Translations under genes and position numbers: made by a program
Notes under the pieces: model-generated
The model's input: the letters and a program-made list of their open reading frames with translations, nothing else
Database searches by the model: none
What the model was told of the DNA's origin: nothing
Assembly (NCBI RefSeq): GCF_000720115.1
Contig: NZ_JOIR01000017.1
Coordinates: forward strand, 159,223-223,222
Reading direction: 5' to 3'
DNA from: Streptomyces sp. NRRL F-2580
GTDB lineage: Bacteria; Actinomycetota; Actinomycetes; Streptomycetales; Streptomycetaceae
Length of the DNA stretch: 64,000 nucleotides
In this document: in pieces, positions 1-10,700 of the stretch
Numbering within the stretch: position 1 is the first letter of the stretch
Layout: every line of letters begins with the position of its first letter

Positions 1-518
1 AGCCCCTTGGTCAGCCAGGTCGCACCGCGCGAGACGGCGATCCGGTAGCTCCCTGCGAGACCGGCCCGGCTGCCGCCGCTGAGGTAGCGGGAGGCGACGA
101 CGAGGTCGGCGCCGGTGCGCTCGCCCTCGCCGACGAGCTCGGGTACCAGGTGGGGCGGGTGCTGGAGGTCGGCGTCCATGACCACGATCCAGTCGGTGTC
201 CGCCCGCTTCATCCCTTCGACGACGGCCCCGCCGAGGCCTCCCTCGGCCACCTCCCGGTGCAGGACGGAGACCGGGAACGGATGGTCGGCGGCGGCCTTC
301 TCGATGGCGGCGGGGGTGTCGTCCGTGGAGTCGTCCACGAACAGCACGGCGCAGGGCAGGTGGTCGGGGAGCGCGTCACCGAGCCGGCGCAGCAACTCGG
401 CTACGTTCCCCGCCTCGTTGAAGGTGGGGACGATGAGGGTGACGCTGCCGGTCAGGGCCTGCGGAGCGGCAAGCTCCGCATCGATCGGGGCATGGAGGGA
501 CCACAGGTCCTCGCTCAT
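1..518 (-). CDS. GT2 glycosyltransferase, DPM1-like (partial)
   Basis: Family 2 glycosyltransferase of the dolichol/polyprenol-phosphate mannose synthase type, which would load a nucleotide-activated sugar onto a polyprenyl phosphate at the cytoplasmic membrane. The first 172 residues are present and the gene runs off the window. The GT-A signatures are visible: LIVPTFNEAGN near residues 28-38, VDDSTDDT near 61-68 and the metal-binding MDADLQHPP with D115 and D117. The ATG start lies 6 bp after the stop of the GT39-like gene, so it is the last visible gene of a three-gene leftward operon. It probably makes the lipid-linked sugar used by that GT-C enzyme; this is inferred from the pairing. The acceptor and sugar cannot be read from the sequence. 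Confidence 0.9.
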   Translation of the reverse strand, partial: MSEDLWSLHAPIDAELAAPQALTGSVTLIVPTFNEAGNVAELLRRLGDALPDHLPCAVLFVDDSTDDTPAAIEKAAADHPFPVSVLHREVAEGGLGGAVVEGMKRADTDWIVVMDADLQHPPHLVPELVGEGERTGADLVVASRYLSGGSRAGLAGSYRIAVSRGATWLTKG

Positions 519-524
519 GGTGAC

Positions 525-2198
525 TCAGCTCCCACTCGTGCGGTCGGCGCGGTCGGTCCGGCGGATCTCGATGCGGTCCTCGCCCGACCCGAAGACGGCC
601 ACCACGCTCGAATGCTCCAGCGCGGCCTTCACCGTGGGCAGGTCCACCGCGTCGCGGCGCACCGTGGGCGAGGAGACCACGTAGTCGATGTCGCGCCAGC
701 CGCCCGGCAGTGTCTTGGTGACGGCGGGGTCGAGGTCGGCCTTGTAGAACCAGATGGCGCCGAGCCCCGGCTCGAAGCCGCGGTGGACGGCGTCCAGCCA
801 CAGCGCGTCGTCGAGCAGGACGCGGGTGGCCGCCGGCTCGGCGACCTCGCTGCCGAGCCAGGCCGCGGCCTGCCGGTACGGGGCGTTGGCGTCGGCGGTG
901 AGGGCGGTGCGGTTGCCGTCGTACCAGCGCGGCAGGACGTACACCGCGGCGGACGCCGCCAGTACGCAGAGCAGGACCCGGCGCGCCCACACCAGCTGCC
1001 TGCGCTCCCCGGCCGAGCGGCGGCGGCGCAGCACGGCGTGCGTGATGCTGGCGGCGCCGCCCGCGAGGACCAGGGCCAGGAACGGCAGGGCCTGGATCAC
1101 GTACATCGCCGGGAGGTAGCCGGAGGGCCGCATCGCGACGAGCCCGAGGATCACGGCGGCCAGCGCGGGCCCGGCGAGCGCGCGGGCGCTGACCGACCAG
1201 CGGACGGTGGCGAGCAGCAGGAGGGCGCCGGCCAGGCCGCCGAGCGGCAGGACCGTGTCGTAGTAGAGCCAGGACCGCAGGACGCCGTTCGAGCCGGAGC
1301 CGGGGGTGAGGATGAAACCGGAGCCCGGGCGGCTCATCTGGTAGGTGATGCCGTCGACGAGCGAGACGTGGCCGGTGCCGGGCAGCAGCTCGCTGTTGAG
1401 GAGGGCGTACAGCGGGTACGAGAGCCCGATCAGCGCGCAGGCGGTGACGGCTCCGGTGACGGCGAACTTGCGGGTGTCGCGGTGACTGTGGCGCCACATC
1501 GTCACCAGCAGCGCCGGGAGCACCACCAGCATCGTCTCCTTGGTCAGGACGGCGGTGGCGGCCGCCAGCCCGGACCCGAAGTGGTGCCACAGGTGCCGGC
1601 TCGGTGACGCGGCGAGGCAGAAGGCCAGCAGCATCCACATCACGGCGAGGTTGTCGAGGAAGATCTCGCGCTGGAGGACGACGGAGAGCGGGGACAGCCC
1701 GAAGAGCGCCATCGCCAGCCCGGCCGCCCAGCGCGGCAGCCACAGCCGGCGCGCGAGGACGTACATCAGCACGGAACTGGCGGCGGAGACGGCGAGCATC
1801 GAGAACCGCATCGGCGCGACGGTCATCCAGTCGGGCACGAAGAGGGACGGCAGGTACGTCAGGCCCGCGACCTGGATCCAGCCGAGCGGCGGATGGTCGT
1901 ACCAGTACGTGTAGTGGGCGAGGCCGTCGCCCTGCTGGACGGCCCACGCCTGGGCGAGGTAGGTGCCCTCGTCGTCGCTCAGCGTCGGGAAGTGGGTGAT
2001 GTTCCAGCCCTGGACGAGCAGGATCACGAGCAGCAGCGCCCCGCACAGCAGCAGGTCGGGGCGGGAGGAGCGGAACCGCACGAGCGGCCGGCCGGGGGCG
2101 GCGGGGCGGACGCCGAGTCCCCCGACGGGGCTGCGCTGGGCGGGGACGGTGAGGGTCTCGGGCTGGGGATCAGTGGCCGTGGGCAGGGTGGCGGTCAC
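525..2198 (-). CDS. GT39/ArnT-like membrane glycosyltransferase
   Basis: Polytopic GT-C glycosyltransferase of about 557 residues, expected to transfer a sugar from a polyprenyl-phosphate donor on the outer face of the membrane. A first membrane segment near residues 48-64 is followed by a loop carrying the acidic motif SDDEGTYLAQAW, with D75, D76 and E77 in the position of the catalytic acid of protein mannosyltransferase and ArnT families. Many more hydrophobic segments follow, then a soluble C-terminal portion. I chose the GTG at 2198 because it overlaps the upstream stop by 4 bp (GTGA). A longer upstream frame exists but would be Arg-rich low complexity lying over the repeats of the preceding gene. 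The neighbour order suggests one glycan-decoration pathway. Confidence 0.88.
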   Translation of the reverse strand: MTATLPTATDPQPETLTVPAQRSPVGGLGVRPAAPGRPLVRFRSSRPDLLLCGALLLVILLVQGWNITHFPTLSDDEGTYLAQAWAVQQGDGLAHYTYWYDHPPLGWIQVAGLTYLPSLFVPDWMTVAPMRFSMLAVSAASSVLMYVLARRLWLPRWAAGLAMALFGLSPLSVVLQREIFLDNLAVMWMLLAFCLAASPSRHLWHHFGSGLAAATAVLTKETMLVVLPALLVTMWRHSHRDTRKFAVTGAVTACALIGLSYPLYALLNSELLPGTGHVSLVDGITYQMSRPGSGFILTPGSGSNGVLRSWLYYDTVLPLGGLAGALLLLATVRWSVSARALAGPALAAVILGLVAMRPSGYLPAMYVIQALPFLALVLAGGAASITHAVLRRRRSAGERRQLVWARRVLLCVLAASAAVYVLPRWYDGNRTALTADANAPYRQAAAWLGSEVAEPAATRVLLDDALWLDAVHRGFEPGLGAIWFYKADLDPAVTKTLPGGWRDIDYVVSSPTVRRDAVDLPTVKAALEHSSVVAVFGSGEDRIEIRRTDRADRTSGS

Positions 2199-3616
2199 TG
2201 GCGGCTGTCCTCTCGGATCGCGGCGGAGGCGGAGGCGGAGGCGGAGGCGGCGACTGCGGCGGTGGCGGTCGTGGCGCTCGCGGGGCTTGCGGCGGTCGTG
2301 GCGCTTGCGGCGCTCGCGGGGCTTGCGGCGGTCGCGGTCGCGGGGCCTGCGGCGCCGGCGGTCGCACTCGTCAGGTGGGCGCCGGTGTGGCTCGTCAGCT
2401 CCCACTCGTTGCGGCCGCGCTGCTCGCGCCAGACCGCGCGGATCGCGGCGCCCGCGAGCATCACCTGGTAGAACGGGCCGCCGACGACGAGCTTGACGTA
2501 GTGCACGAAGCGGACGGGCAGGCCGTACTGCCGGCCGAAGTCGTGCAGGCCGACGATCTCGAAGACGAAGGTCACCATCGCCGTGATCATGGGGAGGAAG
2601 GTGATGATCGCGATGCCGACCGGTACGTCGAGGAAGACCGCGACGGCGAAGTTGAGCGGGATGATCACACCCGACGCGGCCTGCATGAACGGCGTCATCA
2701 ACGTGTAGCGGGCCAGCCAGCGCTGGCCCCGCCCCGGCAGCTGCTGCCAGTCCTTCTTCCGGTACACCTGGAGGAACCCCTGGTTCCAGCGGGTGCGCTG
2801 CTTGAGCAGGCTGACCAGCGAGCCGGGCGTCTCCTCGCGGGTGACCATGTCGGAGTCGTACGCGACGACCACCTTCTTGCCGACCGACGACAGCCGCACC
2901 CCGAGGTCGCAGTCCTCGGCGAGGCAGTCCTGGTCCCAGCCGCCGGCCTCGCGCAGCACCTCGGTGCGCACGAAGACGGTGTTGCCGCCGAGCGGGATGA
3001 AGCCCTTCTCGGCGTGCAGGTGCAGCCGGGAGCGGAACCAGAAGAAGTACTCCAGGCAGTTGCGCAGGCTGTACCAGCTGGAGTGGAAGTTGATGAGCTG
3101 GACCCCGCCCTGGACCACGTCGGCTCCGGTGGAGCGGAAGGCGTGGTCGACGTGGGCGAGCAGCTGGGGGTGGACCTGGTCCTCGGCGTCGAAGACTCCG
3201 ACGATGTCACCACGGCAGGACGGCAGGGCGGTGTTGAGGGCCTTCGGCTTGTTCTTCGTCTCGTGGTGATCGACGACGACCCGTACGCGGGCCGGCTCGC
3301 GGGCGGCGGCCCGTTCGGCGACGGCGGCGGTCTCGGGGTCGTCGTGCCCGACGATCACGATGATCTCGTAGTCGGTGTGGCTCGACTCCAGGAGCCTGTC
3401 GATGGTGTGCTCCAGCACCGCCTGCTCGTGGCGGGCGGGCAGCAGCAGCGAGAAGGCCAGGCGACCCTCCCCGTCGGGACGGTCGAAGCGGGTGGAGGCG
3501 AGCACCTCGGGGGTCCGCCACGCGTGCATCTGCCACCAGAGCGTGAACGCGGCCATCCAGAAGAGCGCCAGCGAAATGACAACAATGAACACAGATGTGT
3601 ACAAAACGTCCCCCAC
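2195..3616 (-). CDS. Processive-type membrane GT2 glycosyltransferase with Ala-rich tail
   Basis: Inverting family 2 glycosyltransferase anchored in the membrane, 473 residues, GTG start. An N-terminal membrane segment spans residues 5-27. The GT-A domain carries LLLPARHE near 57-64, the DxD-like FDAEDQVHP at 142-150, the EDCDLG acid at 234-239 and QRTRW at 273-277, the QxxRW signature of cellulose/hyaluronan-synthase-like enzymes. Three or more membrane helices follow (about 288-390). The last 55 residues are almost entirely Ala, Thr and Ser, encoded by tandem repeats, and look non-conserved. It is first in the leftward operon with the GT39-like and DPM1-like genes. The product polymer is unknown. 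Confidence 0.88.
   Translation of the reverse strand: MGDVLYTSVFIVVISLALFWMAAFTLWWQMHAWRTPEVLASTRFDRPDGEGRLAFSLLLPARHEQAVLEHTIDRLLESSHTDYEIIVIVGHDDPETAAVAERAAAREPARVRVVVDHHETKNKPKALNTALPSCRGDIVGVFDAEDQVHPQLLAHVDHAFRSTGADVVQGGVQLINFHSSWYSLRNCLEYFFWFRSRLHLHAEKGFIPLGGNTVFVRTEVLREAGGWDQDCLAEDCDLGVRLSSVGKKVVVAYDSDMVTREETPGSLVSLLKQRTRWNQGFLQVYRKKDWQQLPGRGQRWLARYTLMTPFMQAASGVIIPLNFAVAVFLDVPVGIAIITFLPMITAMVTFVFEIVGLHDFGRQYGLPVRFVHYVKLVVGGPFYQVMLAGAAIRAVWREQRGRNEWELTSHTGAHLTSATAGAAGPATATAASPASAASATTAASPASATTATAAVAASASASASAAIREDSRQ
2218..2352. repeat. In-frame GC-rich tandem repeats
   Basis: Degenerate short repeats built on GGAGGC hexamers followed by longer units of the form GCGCTCGCGGGGCTTGCGG. They encode the Ala/Ser/Thr tail of the GT2 protein on the minus strand. 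The array stops at the overlap with the next gene, so length variation would alter only the tail. Confidence 0.75.
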
Positions 3617-3861
3617 AGACCCGCCGCCCCCCGGCAGCGATCAGCGAACCCCCCGGGAGCGCACGACGGGCCCCCCGGCCCGCTGCTCCCGCTTCCCCCT
3701 TGCGCGCACCCCCCAGTGCGCCATCCCGGTGACTCCCGAACGGAGCGACTCACCAACGACACGAGACTAGGCAGTGAACATGACAGTCAGGAGCAGCGCA
3801 GATAAATGACACGTTTCTGAACTGGTGTACGGCAACCGGAATTGACGGTACTCCGACCGGT

Positions 3862-5916
3862 TCAGGGACGAACCGTGCCCAACTGCTCGCCCAGCTCGAC
3901 CGGTTCCGTCGTAGGCCGCGCGCAGACGAAATGTCGACAGACATACGCCGTCGGAAGGTCGCGTACGAGTGTGCGCTCGGCAAGAAGGGGGAACTCACCG
4001 CCGCTGCCGTCCGCAGCACGCGGCAGACCCACCGCCACCACCGCACCAGGAGCCGTCCCCAGCAACGCCGTCCGGTGCAGCTCCGCCAGCGAGGGATCCT
4101 CCGGACGGCCGACGACCGCCACCTCGCGCGGCCCGTCCAGCAGCGCCTCGGCGACCGACAGCCCGTGCCCGATGAAACGCGGCACGCGCGGACCGAGCGC
4201 GTGCACCACCCCGAGTGCCCGCTCGGCCGCCGTCCGGTGCGCCTGCGACCCGGTGTGCGCGGCGTACGAGAGCAGCGCGCCGGCGGCGGCCGTCCAGCCG
4301 GACGGGGCGGCCGTGTCGGTCGGATCCTGCGGCCGCCGGATGAGCCGCTCCGCGTCGTGCGCCGTGTCGTACAAGGATCCGTCCTCGGCGGTGAACTGGT
4401 CCAGGACCAGGTCGACCAGGAACCCGGCGAACTCCAGCCAGACGCCCTCGCCCGTCACGGACGCCAGCGCGAGGAAGCCCTCTGCGACGTCGCCGTAGTC
4501 CTCCAGCACCCCCGCGTTCGACCCGACCTGACCGTCCTTGCTGGTCCGGGCGAGCCGGGCCTTGCCGTCCATGTGCACGCGCACCAGCAGATCGGCGGCC
4601 TCGGTCGCCCGCTCCACCAGGTCCGGCCGCTCGAAGTACGCCCCGCACTCGGCGAGCGCCGCGATCGCCAGCCCGTTCCACGCGGCGACGATCTTGTCGT
4701 CGCGGCCGGGCGCCGGCCGCCCGCCCCGCTCGGCCAGCAGCCGCTCCTTGATGCCGGCGAGCCTGCCCGCCTCCACCACGGGTCCGTCCTGGGGCAGTTG
4801 CAGCACGGACTTCCCGTGCTCGAAGGTGCCCTCCTCCGTCACCCCGAAGTAGGCGGCGGCCAGGTCCGCGTCGTCCTCCCCCAGCACCTCCCGCAACTGC
4901 GCCGGCGTCCAGGCGTAGTACGCGCCCTCCACGTGCGCGCCGCTGACCGGGTCCTCGCTGTCGGCGTCGAGCGCGGAGGCGAAACCGCCGTGGTCGGTGC
5001 GCAGTTCGCGGACCATGAAGTCGGCGGTCTCCAGGGCGACCCGGCGCGCGAGGTCCGACCCGGTGGCCCGCCACAAGTGCGCGTAGACCCGGCAGAGCAG
5101 GGCGTTGTCGTACAGCATCTTCTCGAAGTGCGGGACGACCCACTCCCGGTCCACGGAGTACCGCGCGAACCCGCCGCCGAGCTGGTCGTAGATCCCGCCC
5201 CGCGCCATGGCCTCGCACGTGTCGGCGGCCATCTGCAGCGCGCCCTCGGACCCGGTACGGGCGTGATGGCGCAGCAGGAACTCCAGCACCATGGACGGCG
5301 GGAACTTCGGCGCCCCGCCGAAGCCGCCGCGCACGGCGTCGTACTCCCGCGTCAGCCCGAGCAGCGCCTGCGCCAGCTCCTCGGGCCCGGGGCTGCCGGC
5401 CAGCCCGTAGTCCAACTGCCGCCCGGCCAGGTCTCGTACGATCTTCTGCGCGACATCGGCAACCTCCTCGCGCCGCCCCACCCACGCGGTCCGCACGCCT
5501 TCGAGTACCTGCATGAAGGAGGGCATCCCGTGCCGGGGCTCGGGCGGGAAGTAGGTCCCGAAGTAGAACGGCTCGGCGTCGGCGGTGAGGAAGACGGTCA
5601 TGGGCCACCCACCCTGCCCGGTGGCGGCCTGCACGGCCTCCATGTAGACGGCGTCGACATCGGGCCGCTCCTCGCGGTCCACCTTGATGTTGACGAAGTG
5701 CTCGTTCATGTAGGCGGCGGCCAGTTCGTCGTCGAAGGACTCGTGCGCCATCACATGGCACCAGTGGCAGCTGCTGTAGCCGACGCTGAGCAGGACGGGC
5801 ACCCCCCGCTCCCGCGCCTCGGCAAAGGCCTCGGGCGACCACGGCCACCAGTCGACGGGGTTGTCGGCGTGCTGGAGCAGGTACGGCGAGGTCTCGTTCG
5901 CGAGGCGATTCGGCAT
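3862..5916 (-). CDS. DUF255/YyaL-type thioredoxin-fold protein
   Basis: About 684 residues, the usual length of the YyaL/DUF255 (spermatogenesis-associated protein 20) family. The N-terminal thioredoxin-like domain opens with [25 protein letters not shown] residues and contains a CHWC active-site pair in the stretch [14 protein letters not shown] near residues 50-63. The remainder resembles an (alpha/alpha)6 barrel as in sugar epimerases, with [10 protein letters not shown] near 270. The biochemical activity of the family is not settled; redox or glycan-related roles have been suggested. I set the start at the ATG of MPNRLAN rather than an upstream in-frame codon because family members begin close to this motif. 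It is monocistronic, with 245 bp of unremarkable DNA separating it from the glycosyltransferase operon. Confidence 0.92.
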   Translation of the reverse strand: MPNRLANETSPYLLQHADNPVDWWPWSPEAFAEARERGVPVLLSVGYSSCHWCHVMAHESFDDELAAAYMNEHFVNIKVDREERPDVDAVYMEAVQAATGQGGWPMTVFLTADAEPFYFGTYFPPEPRHGMPSFMQVLEGVRTAWVGRREEVADVAQKIVRDLAGRQLDYGLAGSPGPEELAQALLGLTREYDAVRGGFGGAPKFPPSMVLEFLLRHHARTGSEGALQMAADTCEAMARGGIYDQLGGGFARYSVDREWVVPHFEKMLYDNALLCRVYAHLWRATGSDLARRVALETADFMVRELRTDHGGFASALDADSEDPVSGAHVEGAYYAWTPAQLREVLGEDDADLAAAYFGVTEEGTFEHGKSVLQLPQDGPVVEAGRLAGIKERLLAERGGRPAPGRDDKIVAAWNGLAIAALAECGAYFERPDLVERATEAADLLVRVHMDGKARLARTSKDGQVGSNAGVLEDYGDVAEGFLALASVTGEGVWLEFAGFLVDLVLDQFTAEDGSLYDTAHDAERLIRRPQDPTDTAAPSGWTAAAGALLSYAAHTGSQAHRTAAERALGVVHALGPRVPRFIGHGLSVAEALLDGPREVAVVGRPEDPSLAELHRTALLGTAPGAVVAVGLPRAADGSGGEFPLLAERTLVRDLPTAYVCRHFVCARPTTEPVELGEQLGTVRP

Positions 5917-5964
5917 GATCCCATCCTGCCGCACCGCCCAGCGCGCGGCTCGCTACCGGGGCCG

Positions 5965-6747
5965 TCAGGCCACCGGTTCGGCCTTGATTCGATCGGCCCA
6001 CTTCCACACCGGGGTCACGCGGGAGTAGTCCCAGCCCTGGCGACCCTTCTTTCCCGGCCTGATGGTCAGATGAGCGAAGACCGAAGCGATTACCTTCCGC
6101 TTTTCTTCGCATCCCATTTCGCCCCTCTGCCACCGCAAGCGCATCGGTTCCGGCAGCCGGACGAGGCCCTGCCCTTCGCCGGGAAACAGCAGTCTTTCGA
6201 CTGCGGCCTCCACGAGGGGACCGCTGATGGCACACCGCCCGCATCCGCGGCCCCCCGTGCATGGAGAGGCTTCCGGCCGAAAAGGTCGCACAGACCTCTC
6301 TCCACTGCTCAGGCGTGACGATGGTGTGCCAGGTACCAACCAGCGGACTCTCCGTGTCAGGGTCGATCAGCAGCTGCCCTCGGTTTGCGCGGAAGCCGCA
6401 CACCCTGGGAGACGTGATGATCTGGGTGACCGCCTGTGTGCAAAGCGGATGAAGTCCTCCGGCCTGCGGTACAGGCGGTCGTCCGCGACGGCCACGACGC
6501 CTCGCAGCGGCCCCGCGGCGAAGGCGTGGCCCCGGTGGAGGTCGGCGAGGAGGTGGTCGAAGCCGGGCCGCTCCCGGTCGTCCCTGGTCGCGTTGCGCGC
6601 GTTGTCCGTGTACGTGGCGACCACGACGCAGCCGTGCTCGCGGGCCGTGCGTTCGTTGATGCGGTGCTGGTGGCGCACGCCGCGTGCGTCGCGTTGAGGC
6701 GTGTCCTGCGATGTCCTGGCGTACGAGGCGATCGGTATGTCGTTCAT
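5965..6747 (-). pseudogene. Decayed serine integrase (large serine recombinase)
   Basis: Fragments of one large serine recombinase lie in three minus-strand frames. Frame one starts at the ATG at 6747 and gives a resolvase N-terminus with YARTSQD, containing the catalytic serine, then RDDRERPGFDHLLADL and YRRPEDFIRF. Around 6445-6330 a second frame gives recombinase-domain sequence (ITSPRVCGFRANRG, TPEQWREV). From about 6270 to the stop at 5965 a third frame gives a CxxC-type stretch and the basic C-terminus ending KWADRIKAEPVA. Intact enzymes are roughly 450-550 residues; only about half of that is left. Large internal deletions and at least two frame changes make it non-functional. It is probably the scar of an excised or decayed integrative element; no att repeat or tRNA is visible beside it. 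Confidence 0.8.
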
Positions 6748-6809
6748 GGCGCTGTTCCCTGTCGAGAGTTGTTGCGATGTTCGCCACAACTCGCGAATGT
6801 GCGGTCGGG

Positions 6810-7577
6810 TTACGCCCTGAGCAGGGGTCGCAGGTCCTTCAGCCAGGCGTCGCGGGTGTGGGGCCAGGTGGTGGCGCAGGGGGTGCGGGCCGGGGTGGCG
6901 AGGGTCGGGTGGCGGGTGGGGGCCTCGGCGTGGACGGCGCAGCGGTGGGATTCCGCGCGGGTGGTGTTCGGGGCGTGTTCGTCCTCGGGGTCCGGCTCGG
7001 GGTCGGCGGCGGCCGCGAGGTCGTAGGCGCGGGCGGCGGTGAGGAGGGTCTCCTCGCCCTCCGGGCGGGCGCGCAGCAGCATCAGCCGGGCGAAGTCGTC
7101 GGCGGCGTCCTCCTCGGTGCGGGCGCCGTTGTCCGGGAGGTCCAGCGCGTCCACGAGCGCGTGGCCGGCCTCGTGGTAGAGCGTCTCGCGTACGACGTCG
7201 GCGAGTTGGTCGTCCGATGCGGGGGAGCCCGCCTGTTCGAACAGTGCGCGTTCCTCGGCCAGGTCGTCGTAGCAGAGCTCGATGCGGTGGGCGGCGGGGT
7301 CGTAGCCGGTGCCCTGGCCGGAGCAGGAGCGGGCGACGACGGCGACGCCGTAGGGGAGGGTGAGGTAGGCGTTGAGGTCCGCGAGTACGGGGTCGGCGAC
7401 GGCCCGGTCCCGTAGGAAGCGGTGTGCGGCGCGGTCCGCGGCGGCCGGTTGTTCGTAGCGGAGCGCGAAGCCGTCCACCGGTCCCGGCGCCGGCTTCGGC
7501 TGCGCCGACAGGCATCCGGTCGTCACCGGCAGCAGCGCGGCAGCGCACAGCGCCAGGGTTCCCCAGCGTCTTGTCAT
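6810..7577 (-). CDS. DUF4344-type putative metallopeptidase lipoprotein
   Basis: Predicted secreted lipoprotein of 255 residues. From the ATG at 7577 it has a short basic start, a hydrophobic core and the lipobox LPVTTGC, so Cys is near residue 20. The mature part carries a zincin-like motif YHEAGHALVD near residues 133-142, followed by an acidic downstream segment (EEDAADDF) that could supply the third ligand. This layout matches the DUF4344 family of putative metallopeptidases. The C-terminal 60 residues are Pro/Thr/His rich. Four cysteines in the mature part may form disulfides. It is divergent from the STAND NTPase gene and next to the decayed integrase, so it may be cargo of the same former element, but that is only inference from position. 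Confidence 0.75.
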   Translation of the reverse strand: MTRRWGTLALCAAALLPVTTGCLSAQPKPAPGPVDGFALRYEQPAAADRAAHRFLRDRAVADPVLADLNAYLTLPYGVAVVARSCSGQGTGYDPAAHRIELCYDDLAEERALFEQAGSPASDDQLADVVRETLYHEAGHALVDALDLPDNGARTEEDAADDFARLMLLRARPEGEETLLTAARAYDLAAAADPEPDPEDEHAPNTTRAESHRCAVHAEAPTRHPTLATPARTPCATTWPHTRDAWLKDLRPLLRA

Positions 7578-7747
7578 CGGGTCAGCGTACGAGTGCACGA
7601 GCCCTCCCCGGGTCTCCTCGGCATTCGTCAATTGCGGTCTCTTTCACTCCAGTTAGCTCTGATCTCGCTCAGATTCCCTCGCGTTCGTGTCCCTCACGCA
7701 CGACACTTGGGGATCGACTCGACCGGAGCTCTCTGAGGGGGATGCCC

Positions 7748-10700
7748 ATGCGGGACAGCCATCGAGGTGAGGCCGAGCAGTTGCTGGGGCGGGCCGTGGA
7801 CGAGGCGGCTGGGCAGGCGGCGGGTGCGGCGGTGGACAGAGCGGCGCTGCTGGCGCGGGGCAAGGAGGCCCTGGACGCGCTCGCCGCGAGTGCGGCCCCC
7901 GAGTACGAGGCGTACGTACGGGCCCTGGACGAGGCGGCGGCCGGAGACGAGTCGCTCGGTGAGGCCTTCCGGCGCGGCAACACCTCGACGGCGGCGCTCG
8001 TGACGGCGGTCGCCGCGGCCGCCGCCGTCGGGGCGGACCTGTCGTTCGGCGTCGCGGCCGGCACGGCCCTGACGGCAGGCGCCGTCGTGGGCATCGCGGG
8101 GGCGGTGGCGACGGTGGCGAAGGTGACGGCGCTGCACCTGCCCGCCGCGAACCGGCGGGCAGGTGAACTGGGTCGCCCCGGCGGGCCGGAGCAGCTGAGA
8201 CTGCAGTGGCTGTCGGCGCTGGAGGTACGCGGGATACGCCCCTTCCTGGAGCAGCAGCGCGCGGTGGCCGCGGCGGCGCGGGCAGCGCGGCCGGTGGCCC
8301 GGCCCGCGGCCCTGGCCGCTCCGCTGCGCGGTACGGACCGCAGCGCGGAGGCCCGGCGGCGCAGTGCGCTGGAGCAGTCGTTCGGGCAGCTCCCGGACCC
8401 GTCGGGCCCGTTCGTGGGCCGGCGCGCCGAGCTGACGCGGATCGCGCAGTGGGTGCAGGCGGCGCGGGCCAGTACGGAGACCCGCCCGGTGGTCGTGGTG
8501 CTGCACGGCGAGCCGGGAGTGGGCCGTACGGCGCTGGCGCTGCGGGCGGCGCACGCCGTGCGGGACCAGTTCCGGGGCGCGTGCGTGGTGGACCTGCGGG
8601 GCGGGTCCACCGTCGGGGACCCCGGGGAGGCGCCGCTGTCGACGCGGGAGGCGCTGCTGCACCTGATGAACCGGCTGGGGGCGCCGCGCGAGCAGTTGCT
8701 GTTCCGCGAGGGGGCCTCGGCGGAGCAGCAGGTACGGCGCCTGGGCGAGCTGTACCACCAGCACCTCCAGGGGCTGCCGGTGACGGTGCTGCTGGACGAC
8801 GCGGTGGACGCGGCGCAGGTGCGGGTGCTGGTTCCGGAGCGCTCGGAGAGCCTGGTGCTGGTGACGGCGCGGGAGCCGCTGGAGCTGCCGGTGGACCTGG
8901 CGGCGTGGGTGTACCAGCTGCCGGTGGAGCGGCTGGCGGCGGACGAGGCGGCGGAGCTGGTGGGGGCGGGCGGCGCGGCAGGCGCGGCCCGGGCGCTCGG
9001 CACGGCCGGGGCGGGGGCCGACGGTGCGGCCGATGCCGGGGCCGCGGCGCGCGCCGCCGCTGCCCTGGTGGAGCTCGGCGGCGGGCTCCCGCTCGCCCTG
9101 CGCATGCTGGCCCCGCTGGTCCGCGACGGCGCGGTCCCCGCGGCGGTCGGCGCCGCGCACCCGGTGGAGGCCGCCCTGCGCGCCGCCGACGCCCGTCTCG
9201 CCGAGCCCGCGCGGCAGCTGCTGCGGCGCCTGCCCCTGGCCGGGCGGGCCTCCCTCGGCGGTGCGGCGGCGGCCGCGCTGGCCGACGTACCGGAGCAGGC
9301 GGCGCTGCGGACGCTGGAGGAGCTGTGGGAGGCCGGGCTGATCGAGCGGGTGCGCGGCCAGCGGTTCCGGATGCACGACGCGGTGCGCGCGTACGCGGCG
9401 CGGCGGTCGGCGGCGGACGAGGACCGGGCCGGGGCCGCGGCGGCGCAGGAGCGGCTGATCCGCAACTACGCGCAGCTCGCGGACTCGGTGATCCGGATGG
9501 TCGACGGGAAGATGTCGACGCGGGCGAACCGGTTCGGCGGCCACGGCTTCGTGTCGCTGGATGCGGCGCTGCGCTGGCTGGACGACGAGTCGAGCTTCAT
9601 CACGGCGGCGCTGCGGCATTCGGAGGACGTGGACCAGCAGGCGGTGCTCGACCTGCTCGGTGCGCTGTGCGACTTCTGCCTGTTGCGCGGGGACCTGTAC
9701 CGGCTCGGTGAGATCGACGAGCTCACGCAGGCCGTGGAGGCGGGTCGGAAGGGGCCGGAAGGGCAGGCGGGGCAGCAGGGGCGGCTGGTGCGGTCGGTGC
9801 AGTGGCGTACGGGTATCGCGGCGCGGCAGCTGGGCGAGCTGGACAAGGCGCGCACGACGCTGACGTCGGTGGTGGACCAGTACATGGAGGCCCATCAGGA
9901 GGCGGGGGCGGCGATGGCCCTGGTCTCGCTCGGCATCACCCTGCACCACCAGGGCAATCTCCCCGAGGCCGCGGCCCGCATCCGTGAGGCGCTCGTGCTC
10001 CAGGAGCCGGCGGAGCTGGCGGGCGACCGGGCCTGGGGCCTGCACGCGCTGGCGGCGGTGGAGCGGGACCTGGCGCACCTGGCGGAGGCGACGCGGCTGC
10101 TGGAGGTCTCGCTGGCCCTGCACCGGGAGAGCGAGAGCGTGCACGGTGAGGCGTGGGCGCACTTCCAGCTGGGGCAGGTGCACCTGCGGTACGGGGACGT
10201 GGGGCGGGCGGAGGAGGAGCTGCGGCTCGCCCTCGACCTGTACGGGCGGACGCGCGACGACCGTGGCGAGGCCTGGGCGCTGACCCAGCTGGGGCGGGCG
10301 CGGGTGGTGGCCGGGGATCCGGGGCCGGCGGTGGAACGGCTGCGGGAGGCGCTGGCCCGGCACCGGGAGGCGGAGGACGCCCGCGGCGAGGCGTGGACGC
10401 AGTACTACCTCGGGCAGGCGCTGGAGGAGGGCGGCGGGCGCGACGAGGCGGTACGGGAGCTGGAGCGGGCGCGGACCATGTTCTCGCGGATGCGGGACGT
10501 GTACGGGCTGGCGCACGCGCGCCACCACTCAGGCCGGGTGACGCGCGACCAGCGGGCGGCGCAGACGGGCAACCTGCGCAACTCCGGCTTCGCCCGTCAG
10601 CTGCTGGTGGACGCGCGGGCGGACTTCCGGCGGATCGGGCTGGCCCACGGCGAGGCGTGGACGTGCCTGGAGCTGGCGGTGATCGACGCGGGCAACGGGC

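Noticed and set aside
150..1607. Long plus-strand frame opposite the glycosyltransferase genes
   Set aside because: Composition is that of an antisense shadow in high-GC DNA, with no recognisable motif; the minus-strand genes have clear motifs.
3995..6787. A 930-codon open frame on the minus strand
   Set aside because: It is a shadow of the DUF255 gene in another frame; only its short part around 6330-6445 has real homology (the integrase scar).
5917..7740. Intact genomic island with att sites
   Set aside because: No direct repeats, tRNA or further mobility genes could be seen; only the integrase remnant is supported.
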